Numbered from the stretch's first letter, positions 1 to 10,540 are shown. The stretch is 64,000 nt of DNA from Blastococcus saxobsidens (GCF_010682065.1 NZ_JAAGWG010000027.1:1-64000), one strand, 5' to 3'. Translations and numbers: made by a program. Notes: generated by a model not told the origin, from the sequence alone.

Positions 1-2869
1 AGCGTGTTCACATCCGAGGTCGGATAGCCCAGCGGCCCGTTCTCCCAGCCCTGCGCCGCCCACCGGTCACGCACCGCCCCGGTCAGCACCCGCGCCCCGG
101 TCGCCTGCGTCCAGTAGATCGACCCGCCCTGGAAGTGCGCGTACCGCCCACCGGCGGCCAGGGCCTGCACGTCGGTGACCGGCAGCCCCAGGCTCCCGCC
201 CGGCCCGCCGGCCGCCTCGTACCGGTCACGCACCGCGCCGGTGAGCATCCGCGCCCCGGCAGCCTGGGTCCAGTAGACCGACCCACCCTGGAAGCGGGCG
301 AACTGCACACCGTCGGCCAGCACGGTCACATCCGAGGTCGGATAGCCCAGCGGCCCGTTCTCCCAGCCCTGCGCCGCCCACCGGTCACGCACCGCTCCGG
401 AGAGCACCCGCGCCCCGGTGGCCTGCGTCCAGTAGATCGACCCACCCTGGAAGTGGGCGAACTGCCCACCCCCGGGCAGGGTCGTCACACCCGTCATCGG
501 CCGGCCCAGCTCCCCGCCCAGCCCGCCGGCCGCCCGGTACCGGTCCAGCACCGCACCGGACAGCACCTGACCCGCCGCGGCAGTGGCGTGGACCTCTCCA
601 CCCTCGAACGTCGTCACCATCGACCGGCCATCAGCCGTGGGCACCGCGCCACTGGTCGGGTACCCCAGCGTCCCGCGCTCGCCGCCGGCCGCCCGCCACG
701 CCGCCACCACCGCGGTGGGCAGCACATGCGTGCCCGACTCCGGATGCCCGTAGACCGAGCCGCCCTGGAAGTCCCCGAACCGCGCCTCACCGTCGGCGGT
801 GGTCCCGGCATCGGCCACCGGCATGCCCAGTGCACCACCGTCACCACCGGCGGCCAGCCACGCGTCCCGCACCGGCCCATCGACCCGCCGCGCCCCGGTC
901 GCCTGCGACCAGTAGATCCAACCCCGCTCGAACTGCGCCATCTGCCCCTTGCCGCCCGGCGTGGCCACCAGCTCCGCCACCGGATAGCCCAGCGGACCAC
1001 CCTCCCAGCCCCACGCCGCCCACCGATCACGCACCGCAACCGGCAGCATCCGCGCACCCGTGGCCTGCGACCAATACACCGACCCACCCTGGAAATGGGC
1101 GAACGCCCCACCGGAGATCGCCGTCACGTCGGTCGTCGGATAACCCAACGACCCCGTCTCCCAGCCCTGCGCCGCCCATCGGTCCCGCACCACTCCGGAC
1201 AGCACCCGCGCCCCCGTGGCCTGCGACGAGTAGATCGACCCGCCCTGGAAGTGCGCGAACTGCCCACCGGGGATGGCCGTCACATCGGTCGTGGGATAGC
1301 CGAGCGAGCCGGTCTCCCAGCGCTGCGCCGCCCACCGGTCCAGCACCGCACCGGAGACCACCCGCGCACCGGTCGCCTGCGACCAGTACACCGAGCCACC
1401 CTGGAAACGCTGGAAACACCCACCGTCGCGAAGACCGCACACCGTGTCCGACACCGGATAACCGAGGGCGCCGGTCTCCCAGCCCTGCGCCGCCCACCGG
1501 TCGCGCACCGGACCGCGGATCACGTGCGCCGCGGTCTCGTACGAGGCGTAGATGGAGCCGTTGGCGTAGTGCGCGTAGGCACCGCCGCCGTCCGGCGTGC
1601 GCGCGGGCGTCGAGGTCACCGTGCCGAGCAGCCGCCGGGCCTCGGCATCGGAGGCGTAGCGCTGGTGCACCAGCGGGACCACCGCTCCGAGGATGCCGCT
1701 GGCCTTGCCCCGGATCTCGTCGAGGCGTGGGTAGCCGTACCGGCCCGGGCAGGCGGTGCTCCCGACGTCGCGGTGCCCGAAGATCGTGGGCACGGTGACG
1801 GCGACGCCGCTCGCGTACCTCGAGGTGCCGCCGCCGCCGGACACCAGCGTCGTGCTGCCGCGCGGGTCCACCCCGTACAGCGAGAACTTCCAGGCGATGA
1901 TCGCCGCGACCGAGTCGATCATCGACTGCGTGGTGTCGACGACGTCGTAGTTGCCCAGCATCGAGACGCCGAACGTCCCGGTGTTGAAGCCGCCGGCGTG
2001 CGCACCGATGACGGTGCTCGCCAGGCCGCCGGCGCGCCCCTCCCAGAGCCGGCCGAACTTGTCGACGATGACGTTGTAGCCGATGTCGCCCCAGCCCAGC
2101 TTCTGCGAGTGGTACGTGTAGATGTTGCGCATGATCTGCGGCACCTGGTCGGCCGTGTAGTTGTTCGAGTCCGCGGTGTGGTGCAGCGTCGCGGCCTTGA
2201 TCGTGGGCGCGTAGGCCGGGGCCCAGGTGCGGATCCGCTCGTCGGCGCCCCACTGCGCGCGGGAGTACACGTTCGGCATCGCCATCGAGGCGTCCGCGGT
2301 GTCCTGGATGTCCGGGGACCCCAGGGCGGTGTCCGCCGGGCTCACCGGGGAGCCGATCAGGTCGAGCTGCACGTCGGTGGGCGCCGCTCCCGACCGCGTC
2401 ACCAGCTCCACCTCGACGCCCGTGCTCGACCCCGTCCACAACGGCGCCGTGCCACCGCGGATCTCCTCGCCCCCGGGGCGCTGCTCCGGATCGGGGCCCG
2501 CGTCGTCCGTGCCCACCTCGGTCCACTCGCCCCACGCGCCGGCGGCGTCCTGCGTCCGGAGCTGCGCGCGGACGTCGGTGACGGCCGGGTCGTAGGCCCA
2601 CGTCACGCCGACCATGGAGAACTCCTCCACGTCCGTGCGGGCCACGGTGAGCACCGGCGCGGTGTCGCTCACGCCGTCGACCGGGGCGGTCGTCCCTCGC
2701 TGCACCTCGGCGGAACCGACCGGCGCCTCCAGGGACCCCAGCTCGATCTCGGAGCTGGCCACGGTCACGGGCACCGGCTCGGGTGCCGGCGCCGAGTACA
2801 CGGGCAGGACCAGCAGGAGGCCGGCTATGGCGACGAAGGCGATGAGTCCGGCGGTCAGTCGGCGCACGA
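1..2869 (-). CDS. Secreted PGRP/N-acetylmuramoyl-L-alanine amidase-like protein with LGFP repeats (C-terminus off the left edge)
   Basis: This gene runs off the left edge, so the C-terminus is missing. The GTG start at 2869 has a GGAGG nine bases upstream and opens a hydrophobic signal/anchor segment (VRRLTAGLIAFVAIAG, then LLLVLP). A spacer of about 170 residues follows. The peptidoglycan-recognition/amidase domain shows RAQWGADE, a zinc-type HHTADS motif and GHRDVGSTACPG, with conserved WGDIGYN between them. At least ten LGFP units of about 53 residues follow (GALGYPVSD, GSLGYPTTD, GPLGYPTSD and so on), alternating with FQGGSIYW segments. One linker carries a Cys pair (CGLRDGGC). LGFP repeats are thought to hold proteins at the wall of arabinogalactan-bearing actinobacteria, so a wall-located muropeptide amidase or recognition protein is likely. 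The mycobacterial relative is the Rv3811 type. Whether it is catalytically active cannot be told from sequence alone. Confidence 0.9.
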
Positions 2870-3266
2870 AAATTGTCCTCCGGTGGTGCGGTGGTCCGCG
2901 CCCGATCGGGGCGCAGTCGTCCACCTGGGAACATCGTCAGGCGCGGGGGCGACTTGAGTCGACACCCCGAGAAGTCGATGCGGTCCCGGGCAGGCTCTCT
3001 CGGTCCACGGTCGCACCCCGGACAGTGACCGGTGTGACGGGTGAGGCGCGTGCGGACGCGGGGGCCAGACGGTCTGCCGGGTTCCCGGGGTGGGTGTCGG
3101 AACCGGTCCGTCCCGGCCCGGCCTGACACGATCGAACCCGTCTGAAGCCCGTCGTCCGCCCGTTCCGGGCGCCGATCGACGGCGCCGAACCGGTCAGCGC
3201 CGATCGGCCACCGAGGCCGCGCCGACGCCCCCGTCGCGGGGCCGATCCCGTGAGTGAGGAACCCCC
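2870..3266. other. Divergent intergenic region between the LGFP amidase and the LCP gene
   Basis: This 397-base gap separates two divergent genes and should hold both promoters. I see ribosome binding sites at its two ends (GGAGG for the minus gene and GAGGA for the plus gene) but no hexamer pair I would defend as a promoter. No small coding frame with a credible start stands out. Confidence 0.5.
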
Positions 3267-4808
3267 GTGAGCCGAGACCGCCACCAGCAGGACGGCCCCG
3301 CCGGCCGCTCGCTGCCCGCGCGCCTCGACCCGCGAGCCGGCCTGCCGCCGCGCTCGCGCACCGACAGCGACGCCGGCGAGCCGCGCAGCCCCGGCCGTCG
3401 TGGCGGTCGCGCCGCGGTCACCGTCCGGGTGGTGGCCGGTCTCCTGTCGGCGGCCCTGCTCGCAGGTTCCGGGTGGGGCTGGTACCTCGGGCAGGTCGCC
3501 TCGGCGACCGTCAACCGCACCGATGCGATCCCGACCGACGGCAACGACGGCACCGGGAACGCCGGCGCGGCGATGAACCTGCTGCTGGTCGGCAACGACA
3601 GCCGCAGCTCGCTGTCCGAGGAGCAGCTGGCGCAGCTCAACGCCGGAACCGACTCGGGCGTCAACACCGACACGATGATCCTGGTGCACGTGCCCGCGGA
3701 CGGGTCCCGGGCATCGTTCGTCTCCTTCCCGCGCGACTCCTACGTCGACATCCCCGGCTACGGCAAGGACAAGCTCAACGCCGCCTACGCCTACGGCTAC
3801 GCCGAGGCCGACGACGAGGCCGCGGAGAACGCCAAGCAGGCCTCCGGCGCCCAGCTGCTGGTCCGCACGATCAGCCAGCTCACCGGGCTGAAGATCGACC
3901 ACTACGCCGAGGTCGACCTGCTCGGCTTCTTCAACCTGAGCTCTGTCGTGGGCGGGGTCGAGGTCAACCTCTGCCAGGCCGTCGACGACTCCTTCTACTC
4001 CGGCGCGGTGTTCGCCGCCGGGCCGCAGACGATCAGCGGCGCCGAGGCGCTGAAGTTCGTCCGCCAGCGCCACGAGCTCCCCCGCGGCGACTTCGACCGG
4101 ATCATCCGCCAGCAGGTGTTCATCGCCGGCGTGCTCCGCAAGATGCTCTCCGACGAGGTGCTGCTCGACCTGGGCAAGCAGCGCGAGCTGGTGCAGGCCG
4201 CCGCCGAGTCGCTCACCGTGGACAAGAACCTCGACCTGCTCCAGCTCGCCGAGCAGATGCAGTCGGTGACCGCGGGCAGCATCGAGTTCCAGACGATCCC
4301 CTACGTCGGCACCGACCGGGACTCGCAGAACCGGTCGATCATCCGGCTCGAGGACGAGGACACCCTGCACGACTTCTTCGCCGACCTCTCCGCGACGCCC
4401 GAGCCCGCGGCGCCGGTGACCACCGAGGCCCCGGCGACCGTCGCCCCCGCGCAGGTCCCGGTCGACATCTTCAACGGCTCGGGCACCTCGGGCCTCGCCG
4501 CCAAGGCGTCCAGCGCGCTCTCCGCCGCGGGCTTCCCGGTCGGCTCCACGGGCAACGCCGCCTCGATGGACTTCGAGCAGACCGAGATCCGCTACGTCGC
4601 CGGCGACGAGGACCTGGCCAACACCGTGGCCGCCGCCATCCCCGGCGCCGTGCTCAAGGAGAGCCAGGACCCCTCGAGCGGCACCGTGCAGGTGATCCTC
4701 GGCAGCGACTTCAACGGGGTCGGCCAGGCCGTCACCCCGGCCGCACCGGTCGCGGAGACCGAGGGCGCGGACGCCCGCACCGCGGCCGACACCACCTGCA
4801 TCAACTGA
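3267..4808 (+). CDS. LytR-CpsA-Psr (LCP) family cell-wall glycopolymer ligase with LytR_C domain
   Basis: LCP proteins transfer undecaprenyl- or decaprenyl-linked glycopolymers onto peptidoglycan. The 513-residue protein has a basic cytoplasmic N-terminus of about 45 residues, one membrane segment (VVAGLLSAALLAGSGWGWYL), then the LCP domain with TDTMILVHV, the Arg-containing SFPRDSYVDIP, and the later LKFVRQRHELPRGDFDRIIRQQ block. A C-terminal LytR_C domain starts near VPVDIFNGSGTSGLA (about residue 395). The GTG at 3267 follows a GAGGA five bases upstream of the C-run; a GTG at 3250 is a weaker option. It lies beside a surface-polysaccharide region, as expected for the enzyme that attaches such polymers. 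The protein resembles mycobacterial Rv3267 (CpsA), whose neighbour Rv3268 also has an orthologue here (17932-18750). Confidence 0.92.
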   Translation: MSRDRHQQDGPAGRSLPARLDPRAGLPPRSRTDSDAGEPRSPGRRGGRAAVTVRVVAGLLSAALLAGSGWGWYLGQVASATVNRTDAIPTDGNDGTGNAGAAMNLLLVGNDSRSSLSEEQLAQLNAGTDSGVNTDTMILVHVPADGSRASFVSFPRDSYVDIPGYGKDKLNAAYAYGYAEADDEAAENAKQASGAQLLVRTISQLTGLKIDHYAEVDLLGFFNLSSVVGGVEVNLCQAVDDSFYSGAVFAAGPQTISGAEALKFVRQRHELPRGDFDRIIRQQVFIAGVLRKMLSDEVLLDLGKQRELVQAAAESLTVDKNLDLLQLAEQMQSVTAGSIEFQTIPYVGTDRDSQNRSIIRLEDEDTLHDFFADLSATPEPAAPVTTEAPATVAPAQVPVDIFNGSGTSGLAAKASSALSAAGFPVGSTGNAASMDFEQTEIRYVAGDEDLANTVAAAIPGAVLKESQDPSSGTVQVILGSDFNGVGQAVTPAAPVAETEGADARTAADTTCIN

Positions 4809-4824
4809 CGACCGGGGCGGCCGG

Positions 4825-5502
4825 TCAGTCCGCCGCTGCCGCCACGACCGCCTCGCCCAGCGCCTCGCCGATGAGCGCAGCGGCGCGGGCGGTCGGGTGG
4901 ATGCCGTCGTCGGTCATGCCCGGGGCGTAGCGGTCGTCCTCGCGGACGTCCTCCATCGCGTCGACGAAGTCCCACCCCTCGTCGTCGGCCAGCTCGGCCA
5001 GCACCTCGTTGGTCGCCACCGCGATCTCCGGTGCGGGATCCCGCGGGGGTACCGCCGAGATCACCACCTGCTCGACACCCACGCGGTCCACGACGGCCCG
5101 GATGTTGTCGGCGGTCCCCTCGCCGGAGATCCCGGCGCGGGGGTCGTTGGTGCCGGCGAGGATCACCAGGACGTCCGCGTCGACCGGGGTGGCGGCGGCC
5201 AGCATGTCCTCGGTCGTCGCGCCGGCGCGGGCCCAACCGCCGGCGAAGCGCGCCCCCTGACCGGTGGCGGTGTCCAGCCAGGACGTCGGCCCGATCCTCC
5301 CGCGGGGGACGTCGCCGTCCGCCTGGGTGATGGAGTCGCCGATCACCGCGAGCCGGACGTCGGCGCCCGCGCCGGCCGCCGGTGCCGCGGGACCCGGGCC
5401 GGGGCCATCGCCGCCGGCGCACCCCGCGAGGAGCGTGCCGACGGCAGCGACGAGGACCGCACCGCGGCCGATGGTCAGAGGACGGGACGCGGTGCGGAAC
5501 AC
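4825..5502 (-). CDS. SGNH/GDSL-hydrolase lipoprotein
   Basis: A 225-residue exported hydrolase. The signal peptide ends in a lipobox (GTLLAGC, Cys about residue 28), so it should be lipid-anchored outside the membrane. Block I is VIGDSITQ with the nucleophilic Ser, block III is LAGTNDPRAG (Asn oxyanion residue), and the final block is DDGIHPT (catalytic Asp and His). These families are esterases or acyl-sugar deacetylases; the substrate is not evident. It is convergent with the LCP gene (16-base gap) and lies just downstream of, and on the same strand as, the YfhO-like gene. The start GTG at 5502 is preceded directly by GGAAGG. A paralogue of the same design lies at 18796-19488, so two such lipoproteins flank the polysaccharide region. 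Confidence 0.88.
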   Translation of the reverse strand: MFRTASRPLTIGRGAVLVAAVGTLLAGCAGGDGPGPGPAAPAAGAGADVRLAVIGDSITQADGDVPRGRIGPTSWLDTATGQGARFAGGWARAGATTEDMLAAATPVDADVLVILAGTNDPRAGISGEGTADNIRAVVDRVGVEQVVISAVPPRDPAPEIAVATNEVLAELADDEGWDFVDAMEDVREDDRYAPGMTDDGIHPTARAAALIGEALGEAVVAAAAD

Positions 5503-5556
5503 CCTTCCAGTGTCCCAGAGCGTCGGACACCGCCCGGGCCCGCCCGAGGGAGGGCG

Positions 5557-7911
5557 TCAGCCCGCGGAGCGGCCCGTCTCGGCCCGGCGGTCGCGACGCA
5601 GGCCCGGTACCAGCGCTCCCACGAGGAGGAGCGCGCCGAGCCCGGTGCACCACGGGAGCACGCGCGCACCGATCGGCTCGAAGAAGATCTCGAGCCGGCC
5701 GGAGTCCACGCCGGCGGGGAGCTCCACCTGCAGCACCGCGTCGGCGAAGGCCGACACCTCCACGGGGCGGCCGTCCAGGGTCGCCCGGAAGCCGTTCCAG
5801 TAGGGCGTCCGGAAGACCAGGCGGCCCTCGTCGTCACCGGTCGACACGGTGTAGCTCTCCAGCGGCCTGCCGAGCGTGGCCACGCCGTCGTTCGGTGCCG
5901 CGTCCTCCACGGAGACGCCTCCGGTCGGGGCCAGACCGACCCGGCCGGGCAGCGGCTCGCGTCGCACGTACTCCGTCCAGCCGTCGCGGGTCTCCCCCTG
6001 GTCCCAGTTCTTCGCGAAGTAGGTGCCGATCGACAGGGGCACCGCACCTTCGACACCGAGCAGGACGCGGTTCGACGACAGGAGGTCCACCCAGGGGACG
6101 TCCGCCCCCTCCGGGATGCGGAACCAGGCCCGCTGCTTCGGCTCCAGCGAGCTCTGGAAGTCGGCTCGGACGTATCGCTGGACCCCCTCGGGCCAGACCG
6201 CCAGCGAGCCGTACCCGGGTCGGAGGCCGGCCAGCAGGTTCAGGTTCCCGCCCAGCACCCCCTGTTCCCAGCCACGATCGTCGAAGTCGTCGAAGGCCCG
6301 GAAGGGGTAGACGGTGAGGGAGGTGTCGGTCGCGAAGGAGTTCCGCCGGAACTCCTCCACGGTCGTGCCGACGTCGTAGCCGCCGGACTGGGGCCGGTAG
6401 ATCGGCACCCCCTCCTGGTCCTCGTCCAGGACGATGAGCTCGTACCTCTCCTGGACGGTCGACTGCAGCGCGAGCTGCAGGGGCAGCGTCGACGCGCACA
6501 CCGCGAGCACCGTCGCGGCCGCTGCCGGCCGCACCCAGCGCCGCGAGGCGAACCGGAGAGGGGAAGCTCCGGGGCGCAGGAGGAGTACGACGGCCGCGAG
6601 GCCCGCCACCGCGAGCAGCAGGCCGATGACGTGCCAGCGCCAGAGGACCGGCGACCGCATCGTGGCGACGACCAGCTGCAGACCGATCAGCCCCGCGGCG
6701 ACGGCCACCCGGCGCCGGGTGAGCGTCGTCGCCGCGGTGAGGGCGAGGACCACGAGCAGCCCGAAGGCGACCTGCACGACCGAGAGCAGGCGGAACGGGA
6801 TGCGGAAGACCAGGAAGTAGTCGGGGAGCTGCGTCCACAGCACCGCGGCGATCCACAGGGCGGCGGCCGTGACCACACCCGGCCCGCGCACGGCCCGCCG
6901 CCAGTCGACCAGCGCCACCAGGGGCAGGGCGATGACCGTGGTGCTGAAGATGGGGAGGCTCGAGGCGTTCAGCAGGGTCGGGCCGCCGACCACGATGTCC
7001 AGCAGGTTGGTGCCGGTGCCGGCGGCCCCGATCGTCGCCGCGGGCGGCAGGCGCCACATCCAGGGCGCGACGTCGAGGGCGTTCACCAGCGTGGGTGCGC
7101 TGAGGACCGTCCCGGCCAGCAGCGCCAGGACGGTCGACCACGTCCGCCGCTCCCGGAGGACCGCACGGCCGCCGACGCGCCAGCGCTCGTAGGCCTGGCA
7201 GGCGACCAGGATCGGGAGCAGCGGCCAGATGTAGGGATTCCCCGCACCCACTGCCGCGGCGAACGCGAGCCCGACCCCCAGGACGCCGTACCAGCGCCGC
7301 GAGCTGAGCGAGGCCCACAGCCAGACGAGCGCGGCGAGGCTCCACATCGAGGGCGTCCAGGCCGGTCCGTACCAGATGAGGAACCCGCTGGTCGTCACCC
7401 CGAGCGCCGTGGCGACGGCCAGCGCGGGCCGTACGTGGTGGTTCAGCAGGAGCGCGAGGGCAGCCGCCCCCAGGACGAGCAGGCACACCCACCCGTGCAC
7501 GGTGGACACGAGGACCAGGTCCTGCTGATCCCCGGCCCACACCATGAATGGCCAGCGGAGGACGTCCAGCGTCCCGTTCTGCATGTCCGCGGTCAGGTTC
7601 CCGGCCATGCCCTGGTCCGGGTCCAGCAGCGGCAGGGAGCCGTCGCCCAGCTGCCGGCCGAGCCACCAGTACATGGGCATGAACTGGATCTGGGCGTCGT
7701 CGAACCAGAAGAAGCGCGGAGCCACGGCGCGCAGCACGGCCAGCAGGCACAGCTGCACGACCAGGTAGAGCGGGAACGCCCACAGCCCCGGTCGCCGACC
7801 GGTCCACGTCCTCCTCCCGTCCGGGTCCCGGACCGTCGGCACCGGGCCCGCCGCCCCGACGCCGGGCGCGTCGTCGGTCGGCGGCTCGGCGATCGGCCGG
7901 GACAGGCTCAT
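5557..7911 (-). CDS. YfhO-like polytopic membrane protein (putative GT-C type transferase), copy 1
   Basis: A 784-residue membrane protein with a first transmembrane helix near residue 50 (LWAFPLYLVVQLCLLAVLRAV) and about a dozen more, then an exposed C-terminal domain of some 280 residues. The first outer loop has RFFWFDDAQIQFMPMYWW; acidic residues here are typical of GT-C glycosyltransferases that use polyprenyl-phosphate sugars. The C-terminal domain ends with a beta-rich FRTPYWNGFRATLDGRPVEV block seen in YfhO-family proteins. ATG at 7911 has GGAG upstream. Its closest relative in the window is 15379-17793, with the same loop motif and C-terminal block. YfhO in Bacillus is linked to lipoteichoic acid glycosylation. 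The sugar and acceptor here are unknown. Confidence 0.85.
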   Translation of the reverse strand: MSLSRPIAEPPTDDAPGVGAAGPVPTVRDPDGRRTWTGRRPGLWAFPLYLVVQLCLLAVLRAVAPRFFWFDDAQIQFMPMYWWLGRQLGDGSLPLLDPDQGMAGNLTADMQNGTLDVLRWPFMVWAGDQQDLVLVSTVHGWVCLLVLGAAALALLLNHHVRPALAVATALGVTTSGFLIWYGPAWTPSMWSLAALVWLWASLSSRRWYGVLGVGLAFAAAVGAGNPYIWPLLPILVACQAYERWRVGGRAVLRERRTWSTVLALLAGTVLSAPTLVNALDVAPWMWRLPPAATIGAAGTGTNLLDIVVGGPTLLNASSLPIFSTTVIALPLVALVDWRRAVRGPGVVTAAALWIAAVLWTQLPDYFLVFRIPFRLLSVVQVAFGLLVVLALTAATTLTRRRVAVAAGLIGLQLVVATMRSPVLWRWHVIGLLLAVAGLAAVVLLLRPGASPLRFASRRWVRPAAAATVLAVCASTLPLQLALQSTVQERYELIVLDEDQEGVPIYRPQSGGYDVGTTVEEFRRNSFATDTSLTVYPFRAFDDFDDRGWEQGVLGGNLNLLAGLRPGYGSLAVWPEGVQRYVRADFQSSLEPKQRAWFRIPEGADVPWVDLLSSNRVLLGVEGAVPLSIGTYFAKNWDQGETRDGWTEYVRREPLPGRVGLAPTGGVSVEDAAPNDGVATLGRPLESYTVSTGDDEGRLVFRTPYWNGFRATLDGRPVEVSAFADAVLQVELPAGVDSGRLEIFFEPIGARVLPWCTGLGALLLVGALVPGLRRDRRAETGRSAG

Positions 7912-8317
7912 GAGGACTCCGTTCGGGGCGCACGCGCAAGGGAGCCGGACGACGGCGCGGGGCGTGGACGCTGTCCCCGGGCGGGCCCGGGCGACGCGGC
8001 TGCTTGCCGACGACGATAGCCAGGCGTCGCGAGGAGGCGCCCCGCACCGTGTCGCATGGGACGGACGGTGCAGGACCTTCTCCGAGTGTCTCGCCTCTCG
8101 TCACGATGGGTCCTTATCCGTCTCCGTTTCGTTACACTTCGGGTGAACAGCAGGTCGGGTGGACGCCGTCCGGGCGGCCGAGCGCCTCCTGTGGCGCCGC
8201 GACGAGCGGGCGATCCGGAGGGCTCCCGGCACGGGAGCGTCGGCGCCGGCGAGCGCCGCGAACCGATCGACGAGCACTTGGGCCGTGGGGCCCCCACGGA
8301 CGTGAGATGAGGGCAGC
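7912..8317. other. Divergent intergenic region between YfhO copy 1 and the acyltransferase
   Basis: This 406-base gap lies between divergent genes. On the plus strand TACACT at 8133-8138 fits a TANNNT -10 hexamer, which would give a leader of about 170 bases for the acyltransferase gene; I find no matching -35. On the minus strand TATCGT near 8010 is a possible -10 for the YfhO gene. No convincing small gene is visible. Confidence 0.4.
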
Positions 8318-10540
8318 GTGCCGGTTCACCGGGAGACGACCATCGAGCGAGGCACCGGCGAACAGATGCCGCCGGCGGACGACGTGACGGCCCGGATCGC
8401 CCCTGTCGGTGCCGGCCGGGCCCCCGCCCGGGCCGCCCGCCCCGCGCCGCGCGCCGAGGCGACGTCGGCTGTGCGCGTCGAGATCCAGGCGCTGCGCGCC
8501 CTGGCCGTCTCGCTGGTCGTCATCTACCACGTGGTGCCGCTGCGGATGCCCGGCGGCTACGTCGGCGTCGACGTCTTCTTCGTCGTCTCGGGCTTCCTCA
8601 TCTCCGCTCACCTCCTGCGGGAGGTGGAGCGGACGCAGCGCATCCAGCTGGCGAGGTTCTGGGCCCGCCGGGCCCGGCGGCTCCTCCCCGCATCGCTGTT
8701 CGTCCTGCTCGCCTCGGCCGCCGCCACGGTGCTCTGGGTCCCGCAGACCTACTGGCAGGGCTGGCTGCGCGAGATCGGCGCCTCGGCGATCTACCTGGAG
8801 AACTGGGTGCTGGCCTGGGACGCGGTCGACTACCTGGCCGCGCACAACGTCGCCTCGCCCGCGCAGCACTACTGGTCGCTGGCCACGGAGGAGCAGTTCT
8901 ACCTGCTCTGGCCGCTGCTGGTCGTCGGCTCGGTCTGGCTCGCGAGCCGGCTGCGGATCCACCGGCGCGCGGCGATCGCGGCGGTCTTCGGCGTGCTGAC
9001 CGTCGGCTCGTTCGCCTACTCCCTCTGGACCACCCAGACCTCCCCGCCGGACGCCTACTTCACCACTCCCGCACGCGCCTGGGAGTTCGGCCTCGGCGGT
9101 CTCCTCGCGGTGTGGGCGGCCACTCCCCCGGCGGGCCGGCACCGGCTCCGCTCGGTCGTCTCGTGGGCCGGTTTCGGCGCGATCGCCTACGCCGCGTTCG
9201 AGTACACCGCCGAGACGCCTTTCCCGGGGACGGCGGCCCTGCTCCCCGTGCTCGGCACCGTGGCGGTCATCTGGGCCGGCGCGCCGCAGGGCGACTGGAG
9301 CCCGACCAAGCTCGCCGACTTCGGCCCGGTCCGCTTCCTCGGCGACATCTCCTACTCGGCCTACCTGTGGCACTGGCCGCTGGTCGTGATCCTGCCGTTC
9401 GCGCTGGGCCACCCGCTCGGGACGACGTCGAAGGCGGGGATCATCGTGGCGACGCTGGTCGCCGCGTACGTCACGAAGATCTGGGTCGAGGACCCGGTGC
9501 GCACCGGAACCTTCCTGTCCCGGCGCGGAACGGGCACCACCTTCCTGGCCACGGCGGTCGCCACGGCTGCCGTCGTCGCCGTCGCCGCGGCCGGCTGGCT
9601 GCACGTGAGTAACTCCGTCGCGCAGGCCGAGGTGGCTGCGCAGGCGGCCGCCAGCAGCTCGGACCCCTGCTTCGGGGCCGGCGCGATGCTCCCGGGGCGG
9701 GACTGCGCCGATCCCTTCGCCAACCAGGGCGACGCGGCCAACCCGATCTTCGCCAAGTCCGACGCCTCGGATGGCCTGCAGTGCGCGCAGGGCGGCACCG
9801 ATACGACTCCCAGGACGTGTCGCTTCGGCAGTTCGACCCCCACGGAGACGGTCGCGCTCATCGGCGACTCGCACACCGCGAGCCTCTACGAGGCTCTCCA
9901 GCAGGTGGCCGAGGACCGCGACTGGGCGGTGGTCACCTACTTCAAGTTCGGCTGCCCGGCGCTCGGCACCGATCGCATGCTCGGGCCCGGCATGCCGCTG
10001 GACGAGGCAACCGCGTGCGGCGGCTGGTCGCAGAACGCACTCGAGCAGATCGCCCAGGACGAGTCGATCACCCGCGTGTTCACCAGCTACCGCAACGACA
10101 TCTACAAGTGGGCGGAGGACGACGGAACGCTGCTCGACGGCATCCCCGTCGAGGCAGCCCAGGCGCCGCTGCGGATGCTGGCCGAGGCCGGCAAGCAGGT
10201 GCACGTCGTCCGCGCCGTGCCCACGACCGGCGGTGTGCACCTGGGCGAGCTGAAGACCCTCGAGTTCAACGTCCCCGACTGCATCGCGACCGCCGTCGGA
10301 GCCGATGACCCCTGCGCCGGTCCTCGTGCGGTGCGCGTCGCTCCCGACCACCTCGCCGACGCCGCCCTCGCCATGAACGACGACCGGGTCTCGGTCCTCG
10401 ACCTGACCGACGCCTTCTGCGACGCGCAGACCTGCCACACGCTCATCGGCGGCGTGACCGTCTACTCCGACGGCAGCCACGTCACGAGCACGTTCTCGCG
10501 GACCCTGGGTCAGTTCCTGGACCGGCAGCTCCAGCGCTGA
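8318..10540 (+). CDS. OafA/YrhL-type membrane O-acyltransferase with fused SGNH domain
   Basis: A 740-residue acyltransferase-3 family protein that would O-acylate (usually acetylate) a cell-surface glycan. The AT3 membrane domain (about residues 50-420) opens with VEIQALRALAVSLVVIYH, giving the family R-X10-H motif, and has the GVDVFFVVSGFLI segment and RRARRLLPAS. The periplasmic SGNH domain (about 460-740) has LIGDSHTASLYEAL (Ser nucleophile) and YSDGSHVT (Asp/His). This two-domain layout is that of OafA: AT3 moves the acyl group across the membrane and SGNH completes the transfer. The GTG at 8318 follows GAGGGCAGC; the next in-frame Met is at residue 17. It faces the nucleotidyltransferase of the six-gene operon across a strong terminator, so it may decorate the glycan made by that operon. 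Confidence 0.92.
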   Translation: MPVHRETTIERGTGEQMPPADDVTARIAPVGAGRAPARAARPAPRAEATSAVRVEIQALRALAVSLVVIYHVVPLRMPGGYVGVDVFFVVSGFLISAHLLREVERTQRIQLARFWARRARRLLPASLFVLLASAAATVLWVPQTYWQGWLREIGASAIYLENWVLAWDAVDYLAAHNVASPAQHYWSLATEEQFYLLWPLLVVGSVWLASRLRIHRRAAIAAVFGVLTVGSFAYSLWTTQTSPPDAYFTTPARAWEFGLGGLLAVWAATPPAGRHRLRSVVSWAGFGAIAYAAFEYTAETPFPGTAALLPVLGTVAVIWAGAPQGDWSPTKLADFGPVRFLGDISYSAYLWHWPLVVILPFALGHPLGTTSKAGIIVATLVAAYVTKIWVEDPVRTGTFLSRRGTGTTFLATAVATAAVVAVAAAGWLHVSNSVAQAEVAAQAAASSSDPCFGAGAMLPGRDCADPFANQGDAANPIFAKSDASDGLQCAQGGTDTTPRTCRFGSSTPTETVALIGDSHTASLYEALQQVAEDRDWAVVTYFKFGCPALGTDRMLGPGMPLDEATACGGWSQNALEQIAQDESITRVFTSYRNDIYKWAEDDGTLLDGIPVEAAQAPLRMLAEAGKQVHVVRAVPTTGGVHLGELKTLEFNVPDCIATAVGADDPCAGPRAVRVAPDHLADAALAMNDDRVSVLDLTDAFCDAQTCHTLIGGVTVYSDGSHVTSTFSRTLGQFLDRQLQR

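Noticed and set aside
135-2957. 940-codon plus-strand frame opposite the LGFP amidase gene
   Set aside because: It is an Arg/Pro/His-rich shadow of the minus-strand gene with no family motif; the minus strand reads clear LGFP and PGRP motifs.
4897-8019. 1040-codon plus-strand frame over the SGNH and YfhO genes
   Set aside because: Composition is that of an antisense shadow (Arg/Gly/His-rich); the minus strand has a lipobox, GDS motif and membrane helices.
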